From assembly GCF_017614955.1 (NCBI RefSeq), contig NZ_WVUH01000002.1, positions 1-64,000 of the forward strand: a stretch of DNA of 64,000 bases. The letters are read 5' to 3'. Numbering within the stretch: position 1 is the stretch's first letter; the number at the start of each line of letters is the position of its first letter. The notes under the pieces are model-generated. The model saw only the letters and a list, made by a program, of their open reading frames with translations. It did not search any database and had not been told where the DNA came from. This document shows, piece by piece, positions 1 through 9,223 of this stretch. The translations under genes were made by a program, and so were the position numbers. The stretch is from Micromonospora echinofusca (GTDB lineage: Bacteria > Actinomycetota > Actinomycetes > Mycobacteriales > Micromonosporaceae).

Positions 1-2
1 AC

Positions 3-1325
3 CGGTACCCCGCCCCCGACCCGGCCGGCCGGTACCCGACATCCGACCCGACCGACCGGTACCACCGTCCCGGCGCCGGCTACGGGACGACCCCGAGCCG
101 TCGACGAGCGGTGGAACGGGGTCAACGGGCGCCGGCCGACGGTTACCTGCCCTCCTGGGCCTCCGGAGCCGACACCGCCGGTCGTGCCGCCGGTCCGGGG
201 TCGTCGAGGGCCGACGGCGTCGACGGCCGTCCCCGCGCCACCGACCGCGCCGCCGACCGGGCCACCGACCGGGCCGGCTCCGCTCCCGAGGCGGGCTGGT
301 GGCAGCGGCACGGTCCCGACTGGGCAGACAGCGACCCGACCGAGGAGGCCCCGGGGTGGTTCGACAAGGGTTCCACCCGGCTGACCGCCGAGACCACCGA
401 CGGTTGGCAGAACGTCAGCGGGACCACCGGTTGGGGTGGACCGTCCACCGCTCCAGGTGGTCGGCGTGCCGACCACACCGCTGAGTGGCGGATCGCCGCC
501 CGGCACGCCGGACACCTACCGTCGTCCGGGGAGGCCGAGCCGGGTTCGTCGACGTCGGACGGGTGGGAGGCGCCGACGCCGGTCGACTGGCAGGACCGGA
601 CCAGCGGGGACGGGCGGTGGGACCGCCACCCGGACACCGGCCCGTGGCGCGACGGCACCGGCCCGGCCGGGCGGTACGACGACAGCGACGGGCGGCTGGT
701 GCCGTGGAGTGACCGGACGGACACCTTCTGGTCCGGTACCCGGCTGGCCGGCGACGACCCCAGGTGGATGGCGACACCGGCCTCCGCACCCCGTTCCCCG
801 GTGGTCAGTTGGCCGCTCCCGGAGGAGCCTCCCGCACCGGAGGCGGTGTCCGGTGTGCCGGGCCGCGCCGGGCCCGTCGTCGCCCCGGAGCGGTCCACCC
901 GACCGGGTCCGCGTCCGGCATCCGGTTCGTCCGGAGGCGGGCGGCGGGGTACCCCGGAGCCGTCCGACGAGGAACCGACCGGTGGGGTACTCGCTGCGGT
1001 GCTCTACACGGTCGCCTGTTACCTGCTGCCGGTGGTACTCCTCGTAGGTTGGTTGTTCACCCTGGACGCCCGGGTGCCGACGGGCTGCGTGACGGATGTG
1101 ACCGGCGGTGGCTGCGCGTCCCCCCGGGCCTTTGCGGTGGAGTCCATGCTGGGCGGTGCGCAGCAGTTCGGGTTGGCTCTGCTCACCAGCCTGCTGACGG
1201 CGGTGGTGTTGCGCTGGTTGAGCACGGGCTGGCGGGCGGGAAGTGTCGGCCTGGCCGCTGCGGTGGTCGGCGGTGGCATCTCCACCCTGCTGTACAGCGC
1301 GATCAGCGGTCAGCCGCTCGGTTGA
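3..1325 (+). CDS. Membrane protein with long disordered N-terminal region, 5' end outside window
   Basis: The frame is open from the first codon of the window, so the gene almost certainly begins upstream; a GTG at 111 is only the first possible in-window start. About 300 residues rich in Gly, Pro, Asp, Arg and Trp look disordered. They are followed by a C-terminal membrane part with about three hydrophobic segments (around 1000-1065, 1150-1215 and 1230-1305). Two cysteines lie in the loop after the first segment. I recognise no family; the layout of a disordered cytoplasmic tail plus small membrane domain resembles many actinobacterial hypothetical membrane proteins. A strong hairpin lies just downstream and is shared with the convergent rplI gene. 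Confidence 0.7.
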   Translation, partial: RYPAPDPAGRYPTSDPTDRYHRPGAGYGTTPSRRRAVERGQRAPADGYLPSWASGADTAGRAAGPGSSRADGVDGRPRATDRAADRATDRAGSAPEAGWWQRHGPDWADSDPTEEAPGWFDKGSTRLTAETTDGWQNVSGTTGWGGPSTAPGGRRADHTAEWRIAARHAGHLPSSGEAEPGSSTSDGWEAPTPVDWQDRTSGDGRWDRHPDTGPWRDGTGPAGRYDDSDGRLVPWSDRTDTFWSGTRLAGDDPRWMATPASAPRSPVVSWPLPEEPPAPEAVSGVPGRAGPVVAPERSTRPGPRPASGSSGGGRRGTPEPSDEEPTGGVLAAVLYTVACYLLPVVLLVGWLFTLDARVPTGCVTDVTGGGCASPRAFAVESMLGGAQQFGLALLTSLLTAVVLRWLSTGWRAGSVGLAAAVVGGGISTLLYSAISGQPLG

Positions 1326-1358
1326 CGCGGCGCACCATCGCCGGTCGCTCCAGAAGGA

Positions 1359-1394
1359 CAGCAGGGGCCGCACCCGACGGTGCGGCCCCTGCTG
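1359..1394. terminator. Bidirectional hairpin terminator between membrane gene and rplI
   Basis: A perfect 16-bp inverted repeat (arms 1359-1374 and 1379-1394) with a 4-nt loop lies in the 80-bp gap between two convergent genes. There is no U-tract, which is common in high-GC actinobacteria. Confidence 0.8.
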
Positions 1395-1406
1395 GTGGTG
1401 CGGGTG

Positions 1407-1856
1407 TTACTTGCCCTGGACGACGTTCAGGTCGAACTTGGCGGTGACCTCCGGGTGCAGCTTGACGCGCACCGCGTGGGCACCGATCGACTTGATGTGG
1501 CCGGGCAGTTCCAGCCGGCGCCGGTCGAGGGCGGGACCGCCGGCGGCCTTCACCGCGTCGACGATCTCGGCCGGGGTGACCGAGCCGAAGAGCCGGCCAC
1601 CCTCGCCGGCCCGGGCCTTCAAGCTGACCTTGAGGGCTTCGAGCTGGGTCTTGACCTCGTTGGCGTGGCCGAGGTCGCGGATCTCCCGGGCGGAACGCGC
1701 CCGCTTGATCAGCGTGACCTGCTTCTCGGCGCCCTTGGTCCAGGCGATCGCGAAGCCCTGCGGGAGCAGGTAGTTCCGGCCGTAACCGTTCTTGACCTCG
1801 ACGATGTCGCCGGGGGCACCGAGACCGGATACTTCCTGGGTGAGGATGATCTTCAT
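1407..1856 (-). CDS. rplI: 50S ribosomal protein L9
   Basis: 149 residues, the normal length for bL9, which binds 23S rRNA near the base of the L1 stalk. The N-terminal globular domain has the family signature MKIILTQEV followed by [16 protein letters not shown] long connecting helix (about residues 40-75) and a C-terminal domain follow. It is the last gene of the rpsF-ssb-rpsR-rplI operon, 14 nt after the rpsR stop, and it ends before a strong hairpin terminator. The ATG is preceded by GAGGAG-type ribosome binding sequence overlapping the intergenic gap. Confidence 0.97.
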   Translation of the reverse strand: MKIILTQEVSGLGAPGDIVEVKNGYGRNYLLPQGFAIAWTKGAEKQVTLIKRARSAREIRDLGHANEVKTQLEALKVSLKARAGEGGRLFGSVTPAEIVDAVKAAGGPALDRRRLELPGHIKSIGAHAVRVKLHPEVTAKFDLNVVQGK

Positions 1857-1870
1857 TCCGGTGCCTCCTC

Positions 1871-2110
1871 TCAGCGGGCCGTGGCCGTGTACGGCAGGAG
1901 CGCCATCTCACGGGCGTTCTTGACCGCGCGGGCGATCTGCCGCTGCTGCTGCGAGGTGACGCCGGTCACCCGCCGAGCGCGGATCTTGCCGCGGTCGGAG
2001 ATGAACTTGCGCAGCAGCGCGGTGTCCTTGTAGTCGATGTAGGTGATCCCGTCCTTGTCGAGCGGGTTCACCTTCTTCTTCGGCTTGCGAAGTGCCGCAG
2101 CCTTTGCCAT
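1871..2110 (-). CDS. rpsR: 30S ribosomal protein S18, zinc-ligand-free (C-minus) type
   Basis: 79 residues, beginning [10 protein letters not shown] chose the ATG at 2110 over upstream in-frame ATGs because AGGAGC lies at the right distance and the sequence matches family length. S18 pairs with S6 on the 30S platform. The C-terminal part ([31 protein letters not shown]) is typical. Actinobacterial S18 of the zinc form carries a CxxC near residue 14 and a Cys...His pair later; here these positions read N-P-L-D and T-S-Q-Q, so all ligands are missing. The gene sits in the main S6-SSB-S18-L9 operon, not in a zinc-starvation cluster. Confidence 0.95.
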   Translation of the reverse strand: MAKAAALRKPKKKVNPLDKDGITYIDYKDTALLRKFISDRGKIRARRVTGVTSQQQRQIARAVKNAREMALLPYTATAR

Positions 2111-2151
2111 TGCTCTTGCTCCTGGTTTGCGATCTCGGGCGCTGGGTGCCA

Positions 2152-2658
2152 TCAGAACGGGGGCTCTTCGTCGAAGTTTCCGCCGCCCGAACCGGACCGC
2201 GAGGAGGCCGGGGCCGCAGAGGCCCAGGGGTCGTCGAAGTTACCGCCGCCGCCCTGACCGCCGCCGGAGGCACCGAAGCCTCCGCCACCGGAGCGCGACA
2301 TCTTCTGAACCTTGGCCGTGGCATAGCGCAACGACGGGCCGATCTCGTCGACCTCCAGCTCGATGACGGTGCGCTTCTCACCCTCGCGGGTTTCGTAGGA
2401 CCGCTGGCGCAGCCGGCCCGACACGATCACCCGGGCACCCCGCTGCAACGACTCGGCAACGTTCTCGGCGGCCTGCCGCCAAACGGTGCACGAGAGGAAC
2501 AGCGGCTCGCCGTCCTTCCACTCGCCGGAGGCCTTGTCCATGAACCGGGGCGTCGAAGCGACCCGGAACTTGGCGACCGCAGCGCCGGAGGGGGTGAACC
2601 GCAACTCGGGGTCATCGGTCAGGTTGCCGATGACCGTGATGGTGGTGTCTCCTGCCAT
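2152..2658 (-). CDS. ssb: Single-stranded DNA-binding protein
   Basis: 168 residues from the ATG at 2658. Two nearer-upstream ATGs in frame are rejected because GAGGAG sits six bases before this one. The N-terminal OB fold (about residues 1-110) begins [22 protein letters not shown] and is followed by a glycine-rich disordered linker. The acidic tip reads DEEPPF, the docking site for replication and repair partners. It binds ssDNA during replication, recombination and repair. It lies between rpsF (99-nt gap) and rpsR (41-nt gap), the usual bacterial arrangement. Confidence 0.97.
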   Translation of the reverse strand: MAGDTTITVIGNLTDDPELRFTPSGAAVAKFRVASTPRFMDKASGEWKDGEPLFLSCTVWRQAAENVAESLQRGARVIVSGRLRQRSYETREGEKRTVIELEVDEIGPSLRYATAKVQKMSRSGGGGFGASGGGQGGGGNFDDPWASAAPASSRSGSGGGNFDEEPPF

Positions 2659-2757
2659 GACCATCTCCTCGCGCACTCATCAGTCTCTGCCGGTCAGGCT
2701 GCCAGAGCCGTACGACAGGGACGATGAGGCTGATCCGGGCGTGCCGGGTAGGCGCGG

Positions 2758-3048
2758 TTAGCGCGTCTCCGGCCGGATGACCTTGGTGCGCAGCACGGAC
2801 TCGTTGAGTCGCAGCTGACGGTCCAGCTCGGCCACCGCCGCAGGCGTGGCCTGCAGGTCGATGACGGCGTAGATGCCCTCGGCCTTCTTGTTGATCTCGA
2901 ACGAGAGGCGCCGGCGGCCCCACACGTCGAGCTTCTCCACCGAGCCACCCGCGGTCCGGATCACGTTCAGGTACGTGTCGAGCGACGGGGCGACGGTGCG
3001 CTCCTCGAGACTGGGGTCGAGGATCACCATGATCTCGTAATGACGCAA
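2758..3048 (-). CDS. rpsF: 30S ribosomal protein S6 (TTG start)
   Basis: 96 residues starting at a TTG (3048), giving [16 protein letters not shown], which matches the family N-terminus exactly. The preceding codon is GTC and cannot start. A strong AGGAGG lies 10 nt upstream. The ferredoxin-like fold motifs [16 protein letters not shown] and IYAVIDLQA are intact. S6 dimerises with S18 on the 30S platform. The long in-frame extension to 3183 is leader sequence, not protein. The leader can form a structure that pairs the ribosome binding site (separate entry), consistent with autoregulation by the S6:S18 complex. Confidence 0.95.
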   Translation of the reverse strand: MRHYEIMVILDPSLEERTVAPSLDTYLNVIRTAGGSVEKLDVWGRRRLSFEINKKAEGIYAVIDLQATPAAVAELDRQLRLNESVLRTKVIRPETR

Positions 3049-3057
3049 GACGTTCTC

Positions 3058-3101
3058 ACCTCCTATGGGCTGGCGGCCACGGTCCTTCCGTGGCAGGAGG
3101 T
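3058..3101 (-). promoter_or_regulatory. rpsF leader structure masking the ribosome binding site
   Basis: Read on the minus strand, ACCTCCT (3101-3095) is a perfect complement of the rpsF ribosome binding site AGGAGGT (3064-3058). Between them sits a 6-bp stem (CCACGG/CCGTGG, 3077-3093) followed by CCGCCAGCCCAT. Known S6:S18 leaders upstream of rpsF also combine a hairpin, a CCG-containing unpaired stretch and a stem occluding translation, so this may be a member. The pairing is seen; the regulatory role is inferred. Confidence 0.6.
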
Positions 3102-3842
3102 CGTGCGTCGTGGTCCGACCGACCGTGGGGGAACCCAGGCGGACTCGGACAACCCGGCAAGGATACCCGGCGCAAACGATCACTCTCAGTCGGGCGGTCG
3201 AACCGGCGGGTACGACCGGTCACGGCCACCGGTTCCCCACCCCACGGGGTACGACGGAGGGCTCCCGGCCCGCCGTGAGCGGGGCGCGGAAGCCCTCCGG
3301 TACCCGGAGCCGCGGGGCGTCCCGTCCGCATTCGTTGGGTGGGACCTGGGGAGGAACGACCACACCGATGAGGTTGGACCGGGGACGCCCCGCGGAGCTT
3401 ATCGTGTTGTTATTTCACGCTACTACGAATCTGGGGGCAGTTAGGGCTAATCACCGTAATTGTCCAAACTGATCCGGAAGGGTGGTGCCCTCCGCCGCAC
3501 CGGGCCGCACGGCGGAGGGTCGTCCGGGCACAGCGCCCGGATCCACCAGGACCATCCGCAGCCGGACCGTCGCGGCCGGGAACTCCCCGGTCCCCGGTAC
3601 CGCCGCCAGCGGCGCGTTCCCCCTGCCGAACCCGGTGCAGTCGGTGTCGGCGCGGCGTCGTAGTGGCGACAGCGGCACGTCCGTCTCCCGGGCTCGGCGT
3701 CGATGGTCCCCTGCCGGCCCGCCAAGAGCAGGCCGTCGATCTCACCCGGGGTAACGACGGCAGGCGGCTGCGGTGACGCCGCCCGGCCATCGGGCGTGCT
3801 CCGTACCCCCGATGGTCGGGCCGGGGACGTAGGCTCGCGGGC
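3102..3842. other. Intergenic region between divergent rpsF and nfo
   Basis: No convincing gene. It holds a perfect 14-bp inverted repeat with arms 58 nt apart (3310-3323 and 3382-3395), a relatively AT-rich stretch at about 3395-3475 that could hold the rpsF operon promoter, and a 10-bp hairpin at 3488-3519. A minus-strand frame at 3451-3678 has coding-like composition but no recognisable motif or clear start. Confidence 0.5.
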
Positions 3843-4634
3843 ATGCGCATCGGAGCCCACGTCGATTCAGCCGACCCGCTCGCCGAGGCGTCAGCCAGAG
3901 CGGCGGACGCCGTGCAGTTCTTCCTTTCCGACCCGAAGGGTTGGAAGGCGCCGCAGCCCCGGGACGACGCAGACCGGCTGCGTGCCGCCGAGGTCGATGT
4001 CTACGTGCACGCGCCGTACGTGATCAACGTGGCGACGCCCAACAACCGGATCCGGATCCCCAGCCGGAAGCTGCTGGTCGCCCATGCCGCAGCCGCTGCG
4101 GAGATCGGCGCCCGTGGGTTGATCGTGCACGGCGGGCACGTCAACGCGGGCGACGACCTGACGGTCGGGTTCGACAACTGGCGGAAGACGTTCGCCTACG
4201 CGGCGGAGTCGGGCGGCTTCGCCACGCCGGTGCTCATCGAGAACACCGCCGGCGGCGAGAACGCCTGCGCCCGCCGGCTGGACGCCCTGGCCCGGCTCTG
4301 GGACGTGGTCGGTGAGTACGGGGCCGGGTTCTGCCTGGACACGTGCCATGCCCACGCCGGTGGCGAGGAGTTGCTCGACCTGGTCGACCGGGTCAAGGCG
4401 ATCACCGGACGGATCGACCTGGTACACGCCAACAACTCCCGGGACGGGTTCGGCTCCGGTGCGGACCGGCACGACAACCTGGACAGCGGCACCATCGACC
4501 CGGAACTGCTCCTGGCGGTCATCCGGGGTGCCGGCGCCCCGGTCATCGTGGAAACCCCCGGCGGGGCCACCGGACAGGCCGCCGACATCACCTTCCTGCG
4601 CGGTCAGACCGGCATCGGGGACCGGCTGGCATGA
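3843..4634 (+). CDS. nfo: Deoxyribonuclease IV / apurinic endonuclease (AP endonuclease 2 family)
   Basis: 263 residues, TIM-barrel endonuclease IV family, which cuts DNA 5' of abasic sites in base excision repair. Metal-binding and family motifs are visible: MRIGAHVD at the start, [67 protein letters not shown] and VIVETPGG near the end. The start ATG is the natural family start. The stop codon overlaps the start of the next membrane protein gene by ATGA, so the two are translationally coupled, though a functional link is not obvious. Confidence 0.93.
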   Translation: MRIGAHVDSADPLAEASARAADAVQFFLSDPKGWKAPQPRDDADRLRAAEVDVYVHAPYVINVATPNNRIRIPSRKLLVAHAAAAAEIGARGLIVHGGHVNAGDDLTVGFDNWRKTFAYAAESGGFATPVLIENTAGGENACARRLDALARLWDVVGEYGAGFCLDTCHAHAGGEELLDLVDRVKAITGRIDLVHANNSRDGFGSGADRHDNLDSGTIDPELLLAVIRGAGAPVIVETPGGATGQAADITFLRGQTGIGDRLA

Positions 4635-6724
4635 CGACCGAGGAGAAGCCGGCCAGCCGCGATCTGGCCGGAGAGAAGCCCGGCCCGGAGCCGACCAGCC
4701 CGGAGCCGACCGGCGCTGCCACCACGGGTGACCAGGCCACCAGGGACGGATCCGGGGCCGGCCAGGACACGACCGGTAACGGCGGGGCCGGCAAGAACGA
4801 GACCGGCAAGGGTGAAGCCGGCAAGGACGGGGCCGACAGCACCGGAGCCGGCACCAGCAACGACACTTCCGTCGACGACAAGCAGGAGACGAAGGAGAAG
4901 AAGGAGAAGAAGGACGGAGCCGCGAAGGAGACGGCCACCGATGCGGACCCGTGGGCGGCGTTCGCGCCCGCCCCCGAGCCGGTTCCGACCCGACTGCGAC
5001 GCGTCGGCCGCGCCCTGGGCCGTTTCCTGATCCACGAGTGGACCCTCGCCGTCGTCGGGGCACTGGTCCTCGCGGTACTGATGACCTGGCCCACGCTGCG
5101 TTACCCGCTCTACACGATCCCGCAGGACTACTGGGACCCGACGCTCCAGGCGTGGCAGGTGGCCTGGTCGGGGCACATCCTGCTGACCGACCCCAACCAG
5201 CTCTGGCAGGCGAACACCTTCTACCCGGAGCGGTGGAGTTTCGCCTTCTCCGACACCCTGCTCGGGTACGCACCGGCGGGCATGATCGGCACCGGCCCCG
5301 AGGCCGCCGTCCTGCGCTACAACATCCTCTTCGTACTCGCGCACGCCCTGGCCACGCTCGGGGCGTACGCGCTCGCCCGGCAACTCGGCGCGGGCCGGAT
5401 CGGCGGCGCGGTGGCCGGGGTCAGCTTCGCCTACGCGCCCTGGTTGCTCGCCCAGGCGGGTCACCTGCACGTACTGTCCAACGGGGGCATCCCGCTGGCG
5501 CTGGCCATGCTGGCCCGGGGCCACGGCTACTCGTTCCGGTACGGCTACCGCCCCGCCCGGCGGCACGCCGGCTGGGCGTTCACCGGTTGGCTGGTCGCCG
5601 CCTGGCAGCTCAGTCTCGGATTCGGGATCGGACTGCCGTTCGCCTACGTACTCGGGCTGCTCACCCTCGTGGCGGTCGTCACCTGGTACGTCCGGCGGTT
5701 CTTCCTCCGGACGGGCCGGCGGCCGTTCGGGGTACGACTGCTGCTGGCCGACGTCTTCGGTGGGCTGGCGTTCGCGGCGACCGGTGCCCTGCTGGCAGTC
5801 CCCTACTTCAAGGTCACCGAACTGCACCCGTACGCCCGGCGGACCCTCGGGGACATCGACATGTTCTCGCCCCCGGCCAGCGGGTTCCTCACCGCTCCGG
5901 GCGAGTCCCGGGTGTGGGGTTCGCTGCACGAGGGCGCCCGGGCCGGCCTGCCCTGGTCGCCGGAGATGACCCTGCTGCCCGGCTTCGCGCTCTACGCGTT
6001 GGCTGCCGGTGGGCTGTTCTTCTCGGTCTGGAAGCTGCGGCACCGGCTGTTCCTGCTGGCCGGCGTGCTGGTGACCGGGATCCTCGCGATGGGTACCAGG
6101 TTCTTCGGCGGCACCTTCACCTACGTGCCGCTCTTCGAGCATCTGCCCGGCTGGGACGGGCTGCGTACCCCCGGCCGGCTGATGCTCTGGACGACCCTGC
6201 TGCTCGGTCTGCTCGCCGCCGGTGCGCTCACCGCCTTCGCAATGCGGGTACGGGAACTGGCCGCCGAACGGATCCCGCCGTGGCCCGGCCCGTGGCTGCG
6301 CCTGGCCACCCTGCTGCCGCTGATGCTGGTCCTGGTCGAAGGGCTGAACAACACCCCGCATCCGGTGGTGCCGCAGCAGCCGGCGGCGATGCGGTCGGTG
6401 GAGGGGCCGATGCTGGTGCTGCCGAGCAACGGGAGCCTCGACCAGCCGGTGATGCTCTGGACGACCAGCCGGTTCCAGGATGTCGTCAACGGCGGCAGCG
6501 GCTTCACCCCGCAGCAGCTCAGCGACGTCCGCCGGGTCACCCAGTCGTTCCCCGACCCGACCAGCGTCGAGTACCTGCGGACGCTCGGCGTACGCAACGT
6601 GGTGCTGCTCCGGGACCACCTGGGCGGTACGCCGTGGGAGGCCACGGTCAACCTGCCGGTGGACGGGATGGGCATCACCCGCGAGGACATGGGCCAGGCC
6701 GTGGTCTACCGGCTGATGCCGTAG
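4631..6724 (+). CDS. Polytopic membrane protein, GT-C glycosyltransferase-like
   Basis: 697 residues from the ATG at 4631, which overlaps the nfo stop as ATGA. The first 115 or so residues are charged and repetitive (runs of Gly-Lys-Thr/Glu-Asp units and a KEKKEKKDG stretch) and likely cytoplasmic. About 11-12 hydrophobic segments follow, with an early extracytoplasmic loop ([17 protein letters not shown]) and a C-terminal soluble part. This layout fits the GT-C/YfhO-like group of polyprenyl-linked sugar transferases or related envelope proteins. The family is inferred from topology and loop character; the substrate is unknown. The C-terminus ends at the boundary of a low-GC patch. Confidence 0.75.
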   Translation: MTTEEKPASRDLAGEKPGPEPTSPEPTGAATTGDQATRDGSGAGQDTTGNGGAGKNETGKGEAGKDGADSTGAGTSNDTSVDDKQETKEKKEKKDGAAKETATDADPWAAFAPAPEPVPTRLRRVGRALGRFLIHEWTLAVVGALVLAVLMTWPTLRYPLYTIPQDYWDPTLQAWQVAWSGHILLTDPNQLWQANTFYPERWSFAFSDTLLGYAPAGMIGTGPEAAVLRYNILFVLAHALATLGAYALARQLGAGRIGGAVAGVSFAYAPWLLAQAGHLHVLSNGGIPLALAMLARGHGYSFRYGYRPARRHAGWAFTGWLVAAWQLSLGFGIGLPFAYVLGLLTLVAVVTWYVRRFFLRTGRRPFGVRLLLADVFGGLAFAATGALLAVPYFKVTELHPYARRTLGDIDMFSPPASGFLTAPGESRVWGSLHEGARAGLPWSPEMTLLPGFALYALAAGGLFFSVWKLRHRLFLLAGVLVTGILAMGTRFFGGTFTYVPLFEHLPGWDGLRTPGRLMLWTTLLLGLLAAGALTAFAMRVRELAAERIPPWPGPWLRLATLLPLMLVLVEGLNNTPHPVVPQQPAAMRSVEGPMLVLPSNGSLDQPVMLWTTSRFQDVVNGGSGFTPQQLSDVRRVTQSFPDPTSVEYLRTLGVRNVVLLRDHLGGTPWEATVNLPVDGMGITREDMGQAVVYRLMP

Positions 6725-6973
6725 TAGCTGACTTTTCCCTGCAGACAATTTCAGATACAACTAAGAAAATTGTCATCCCTCATTCGAGCAAGAAACGGAC
6801 ACAACAACGCCAGGCGCTGACCCACCTCATGGCTAGCGACCGCCTGGCACCTCAATCTGCAAAAGGCCAAGGCGGCCGAATGCATAGAAGCACGGAAGCA
6901 AGCGGCTACGCGACCAAATCGGGCAAAGCAACAAAGGCCCGCTTGAAGGATGCTTACCAGTGGCGATTACATG
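6725..6973. other. Low-GC intergenic stretch at left edge of a foreign-looking patch
   Basis: Base composition drops abruptly to about half G+C after the stop at 6724. An imperfect hairpin (GACAATTT/AAATTGTC, 6744-6774) lies at the edge. The segment continues an open frame from the plus-strand shadow reading without a convincing start or domain. It may be the remains of an inserted segment. Confidence 0.5.
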
Positions 6974-7003
6974 TTGACACCACTCGACGGCATTGAGTAA
7001 TGT
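6974..7003 (+). promoter_or_regulatory. Sigma-70-type promoter of the small secreted protein gene
   Basis: A consensus -35 TTGACA (6974-6979) is separated by 18 nt from TAATGT (6998-7003), a good match to the actinobacterial -10 form TAnnnT. A transcription start near 7010 would give a leader of about 60 nt. Confidence 0.6.
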
Positions 7004-7070
7004 CTATGCTGACACCAAGGCATCTTTTGTGAGCTTCCTGCTCACCTCACGCCATGGAGGCATGATCGAC

Positions 7071-7544
7071 GTGCGCATCCGACAGACGCTCGCCCGGCTG
7101 ACAGCAGTGGCAGTTTGCTCAACGGCCATCGCGGCAACTGCAGCTTCTCCCGCCATGGCAACAGACACCTATTTCTACGAGGAATACGTTCACCTCAGCT
7201 CCGGCGCCTCTGCAATCCAAGCCTCCGGCAACATCAACTGGCTCAACAGATCTGTCACCTTCAGTGGCATCACAATGTGGCTGAGGGCTGGAGAATGCGG
7301 CAGAATTGCGTTCACCGCCTACCAGTACGACGACGCTGACTCGGATTTCTTGGATGTTACCACAAGTCGGTGGTGCAATAGCACGACCTCAGGAAAGTAT
7401 GTATACCCCGGAGACGTCACTCTGGATGGAAGCAGCATTGTCGGAGGAATTCCGGTAGTTACGATTCTCGTGGCAGATGAAACTCACGGCGAGGTGTGGC
7501 AGGAACAGACTTGCCAGACAGCTTGCAGGTACTACAGGCACTAA
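7071..7544 (+). CDS. Small secreted protein of unknown function in low-GC patch
   Basis: 157 residues from the GTG at 7071, chosen because GGAGG (7056-7060) is 10 nt upstream; the ATG at 7062 has the same sequence only one base away. The N-terminus MRIRQTLARLTAVAVCSTAIA is a Sec signal peptide with a likely cut after SPAMA (residue 30). The mature 127 residues have four cysteines, the last two in the C-terminal QTCQTACRYY, so two disulfides are plausible. Acidic and aromatic residues are common. Codon use is far lower in GC than all neighbours, suggesting recent acquisition. No family recognised. Confidence 0.75.
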   Translation: MRIRQTLARLTAVAVCSTAIAATAASPAMATDTYFYEEYVHLSSGASAIQASGNINWLNRSVTFSGITMWLRAGECGRIAFTAYQYDDADSDFLDVTTSRWCNSTTSGKYVYPGDVTLDGSSIVGGIPVVTILVADETHGEVWQEQTCQTACRYYRH

Positions 7545-7557
7545 CGGGTTCCTAGTT

Positions 7558-7582
7558 GGGTGTCGGCGCTCTACCGGCACCC
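7558..7582 (+). terminator. Hairpin after the small secreted protein gene
   Basis: GGGTGTCGG (7558-7566) can pair with CCGGCACCC (7574-7582) with one G-T pair and a 7-nt loop, between two convergent genes. Confidence 0.5.
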
Positions 7583-7600
7583 TGCAACATCTTCCCAGAG

Positions 7601-9097
7601 CTATCTGCTACGACTGATGAATAGCGACAGCCTGCTGTGATGACTCCATGGCGCGTCTGGGGCGCCGTCGAGTACGCCCCCGTCGGGGTCGTCGGAATAG
7701 GTGGCGCGTACCGCGTCCTGCTCCGGGTGCAGGATCTCCCGGATCACCAGCACGCAGAGCACGACCACGGTGGTCAGCCGGAGCGTGGCGGCCAGCACGA
7801 AGACCCCCTCCGGGAAGACCGGTTTGCCCGTGCCGGCGCCGAGCAGTTCGCCGTAGAAGGCGACGAAGTAGCAGATCTCGGCGAACTGCCAGGCGAGGAA
7901 CGCGCCCCACTTCGGCCGGGCCAGCACGATGAGCGGCAGCAGCCAGAGGTTGAACTGCTGGGACCACACCTTGCTGAAGATCAGGAACGCGGCGACCACC
8001 AGGAAGGCGAGCTGGGCGACGCGGGGGCGGCGGGGGGCGAGCCAGGCGAGCGCGGCCACGCCGAGGCAGGCCAGCCCGAACAGTGCGTACGACAGGTAGT
8101 TGAGTGTGGGGTCGACGTGCCCGTCGAGCCACTGGAACGGACCCTGGCTGCCCGGCTCACCGAAAATGTTGATCTTCCCATCGAGGTACCGCCCGATGTA
8201 CCAGAGCGTGCCCCAGTCGATGGGCCGGGTGGTGTTCAGTTCGAAGAACCGGTCCCAGTTCTCCCGGTACGGCAGCGCCACCGGCAGATTCACCAGGATC
8301 ACCGTCGCCGCTGCGGTGCCGAGCGCGGTCAGCGCGGCCCGGAGTTTGTTGGCGCGTACCGCCAGCACGAGGATCGGACCGAGGATGAACAGCGGCCACA
8401 TCTTGGCCGCGCCGGCTATGCCGAGCAGGATGCCGGCGGCGGCGGGTCGTCGACGGGCCCAGGCGTAGAGGCCGAAGGCGGCGAAGCCGATCGCCAGCAG
8501 ATCCCAGTTGACGGTGGCGGTGACCACGAGGGCCGGGGAGAGCGCGAAGAGCGCCGCGTCCCAGGGGCGCCGGCGCCGCAGTGACAGGATCACCGCGACC
8601 GTCGCCACCGCCAGCGCGGAGAGCACCAGGGCGTTCAGGTTGTAGAACCACATGCCCTGGTTCAGCTCGGGGCGGGACTCGCCGAGGCTGTGCACGGGCA
8701 GGCCGAGCGCACCCATGAAGTAGCCGGTCACCACCGGGTACTCGACCGGGTGGTCCCGGTAGGGGACCTTGCCCTCGTTGAGCCCTTCCGCGTAGTAGAG
8801 CGCCAGCACGTCGGTGTAGCAGAACCGGGTGTACTGGACGTTGTTCTGCCAGGCACCGTCCTGGCAGGGCGACTTCTGCACCCAGTGCAGGGCGAGGGTG
8901 AGGCAGACCAGGGCCAGCACGATCCGGCTGGCGGTCCAGAACCGGCTCTCCCGACCGGCGGGCCGGTCGATGCCGACCGCGTGGTCGCCGAGCGGGCCGC
9001 CGATCAGCTCGGCGGCACCCCGGACGAACCCGTCGGAGCGCGACGGATGGTCGGTCTTGTCAACCTCGTCGATGCCGGACGACGACTGCACGCTCAT
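7601..9097 (-). CDS. GT87-type (DUF2029) polyprenol-phosphate-dependent mannosyltransferase
   Basis: 498 residues with about 11-12 membrane segments. The early extracytoplasmic loop contains CYTDVLALYYAEGL and YRDHPVEYPVVTGYFMG, the acidic loop pattern of GT87/DUF2029 alpha-mannosyltransferases such as mycobacterial PimE-type enzymes. Conserved patches NWDLLAIGFAAFGL, GAAKMWPLFILGP and KVWSQQFNLWLLPL support the family. It probably transfers mannose from polyprenyl-phosphate mannose to a lipoglycan or glycoprotein on the outer face of the membrane; the acceptor is not shown by the sequence. The start is the first ATG, preceded by AGGATG. Confidence 0.88.
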   Translation of the reverse strand: MSVQSSSGIDEVDKTDHPSRSDGFVRGAAELIGGPLGDHAVGIDRPAGRESRFWTASRIVLALVCLTLALHWVQKSPCQDGAWQNNVQYTRFCYTDVLALYYAEGLNEGKVPYRDHPVEYPVVTGYFMGALGLPVHSLGESRPELNQGMWFYNLNALVLSALAVATVAVILSLRRRRPWDAALFALSPALVVTATVNWDLLAIGFAAFGLYAWARRRPAAAGILLGIAGAAKMWPLFILGPILVLAVRANKLRAALTALGTAAATVILVNLPVALPYRENWDRFFELNTTRPIDWGTLWYIGRYLDGKINIFGEPGSQGPFQWLDGHVDPTLNYLSYALFGLACLGVAALAWLAPRRPRVAQLAFLVVAAFLIFSKVWSQQFNLWLLPLIVLARPKWGAFLAWQFAEICYFVAFYGELLGAGTGKPVFPEGVFVLAATLRLTTVVVLCVLVIREILHPEQDAVRATYSDDPDGGVLDGAPDAPWSHHSRLSLFISRSR

Positions 9098-9169
9098 GAA
9101 CAGGCATCCTGCCGTACCCGGTGCCCCCGCGTCAGCCCTGTGGTGACGTGTCGCGTACGCCGGGAAACG

Positions 9170-9205
9170 CCAGCGGCGGCCGGACAGTGGTCCGGCCGCC
9201 GCTGG
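9170..9205 (-). terminator. Hairpin terminator downstream of the penicillin-binding protein gene
   Basis: Perfect 16-bp arms (9170-9185 and 9190-9205) with a 4-nt loop follow the minus-strand stop at 9224. Confidence 0.8.
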
Positions 9206-9223
9206 GGTGAATTTTCAGTTGGG

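Noticed and set aside
3451-3678. 75-residue minus-strand ORF in the rpsF-nfo gap
   Set aside because: Composition is coding-like but there is no ribosome binding site or recognisable motif; kept only as a note.
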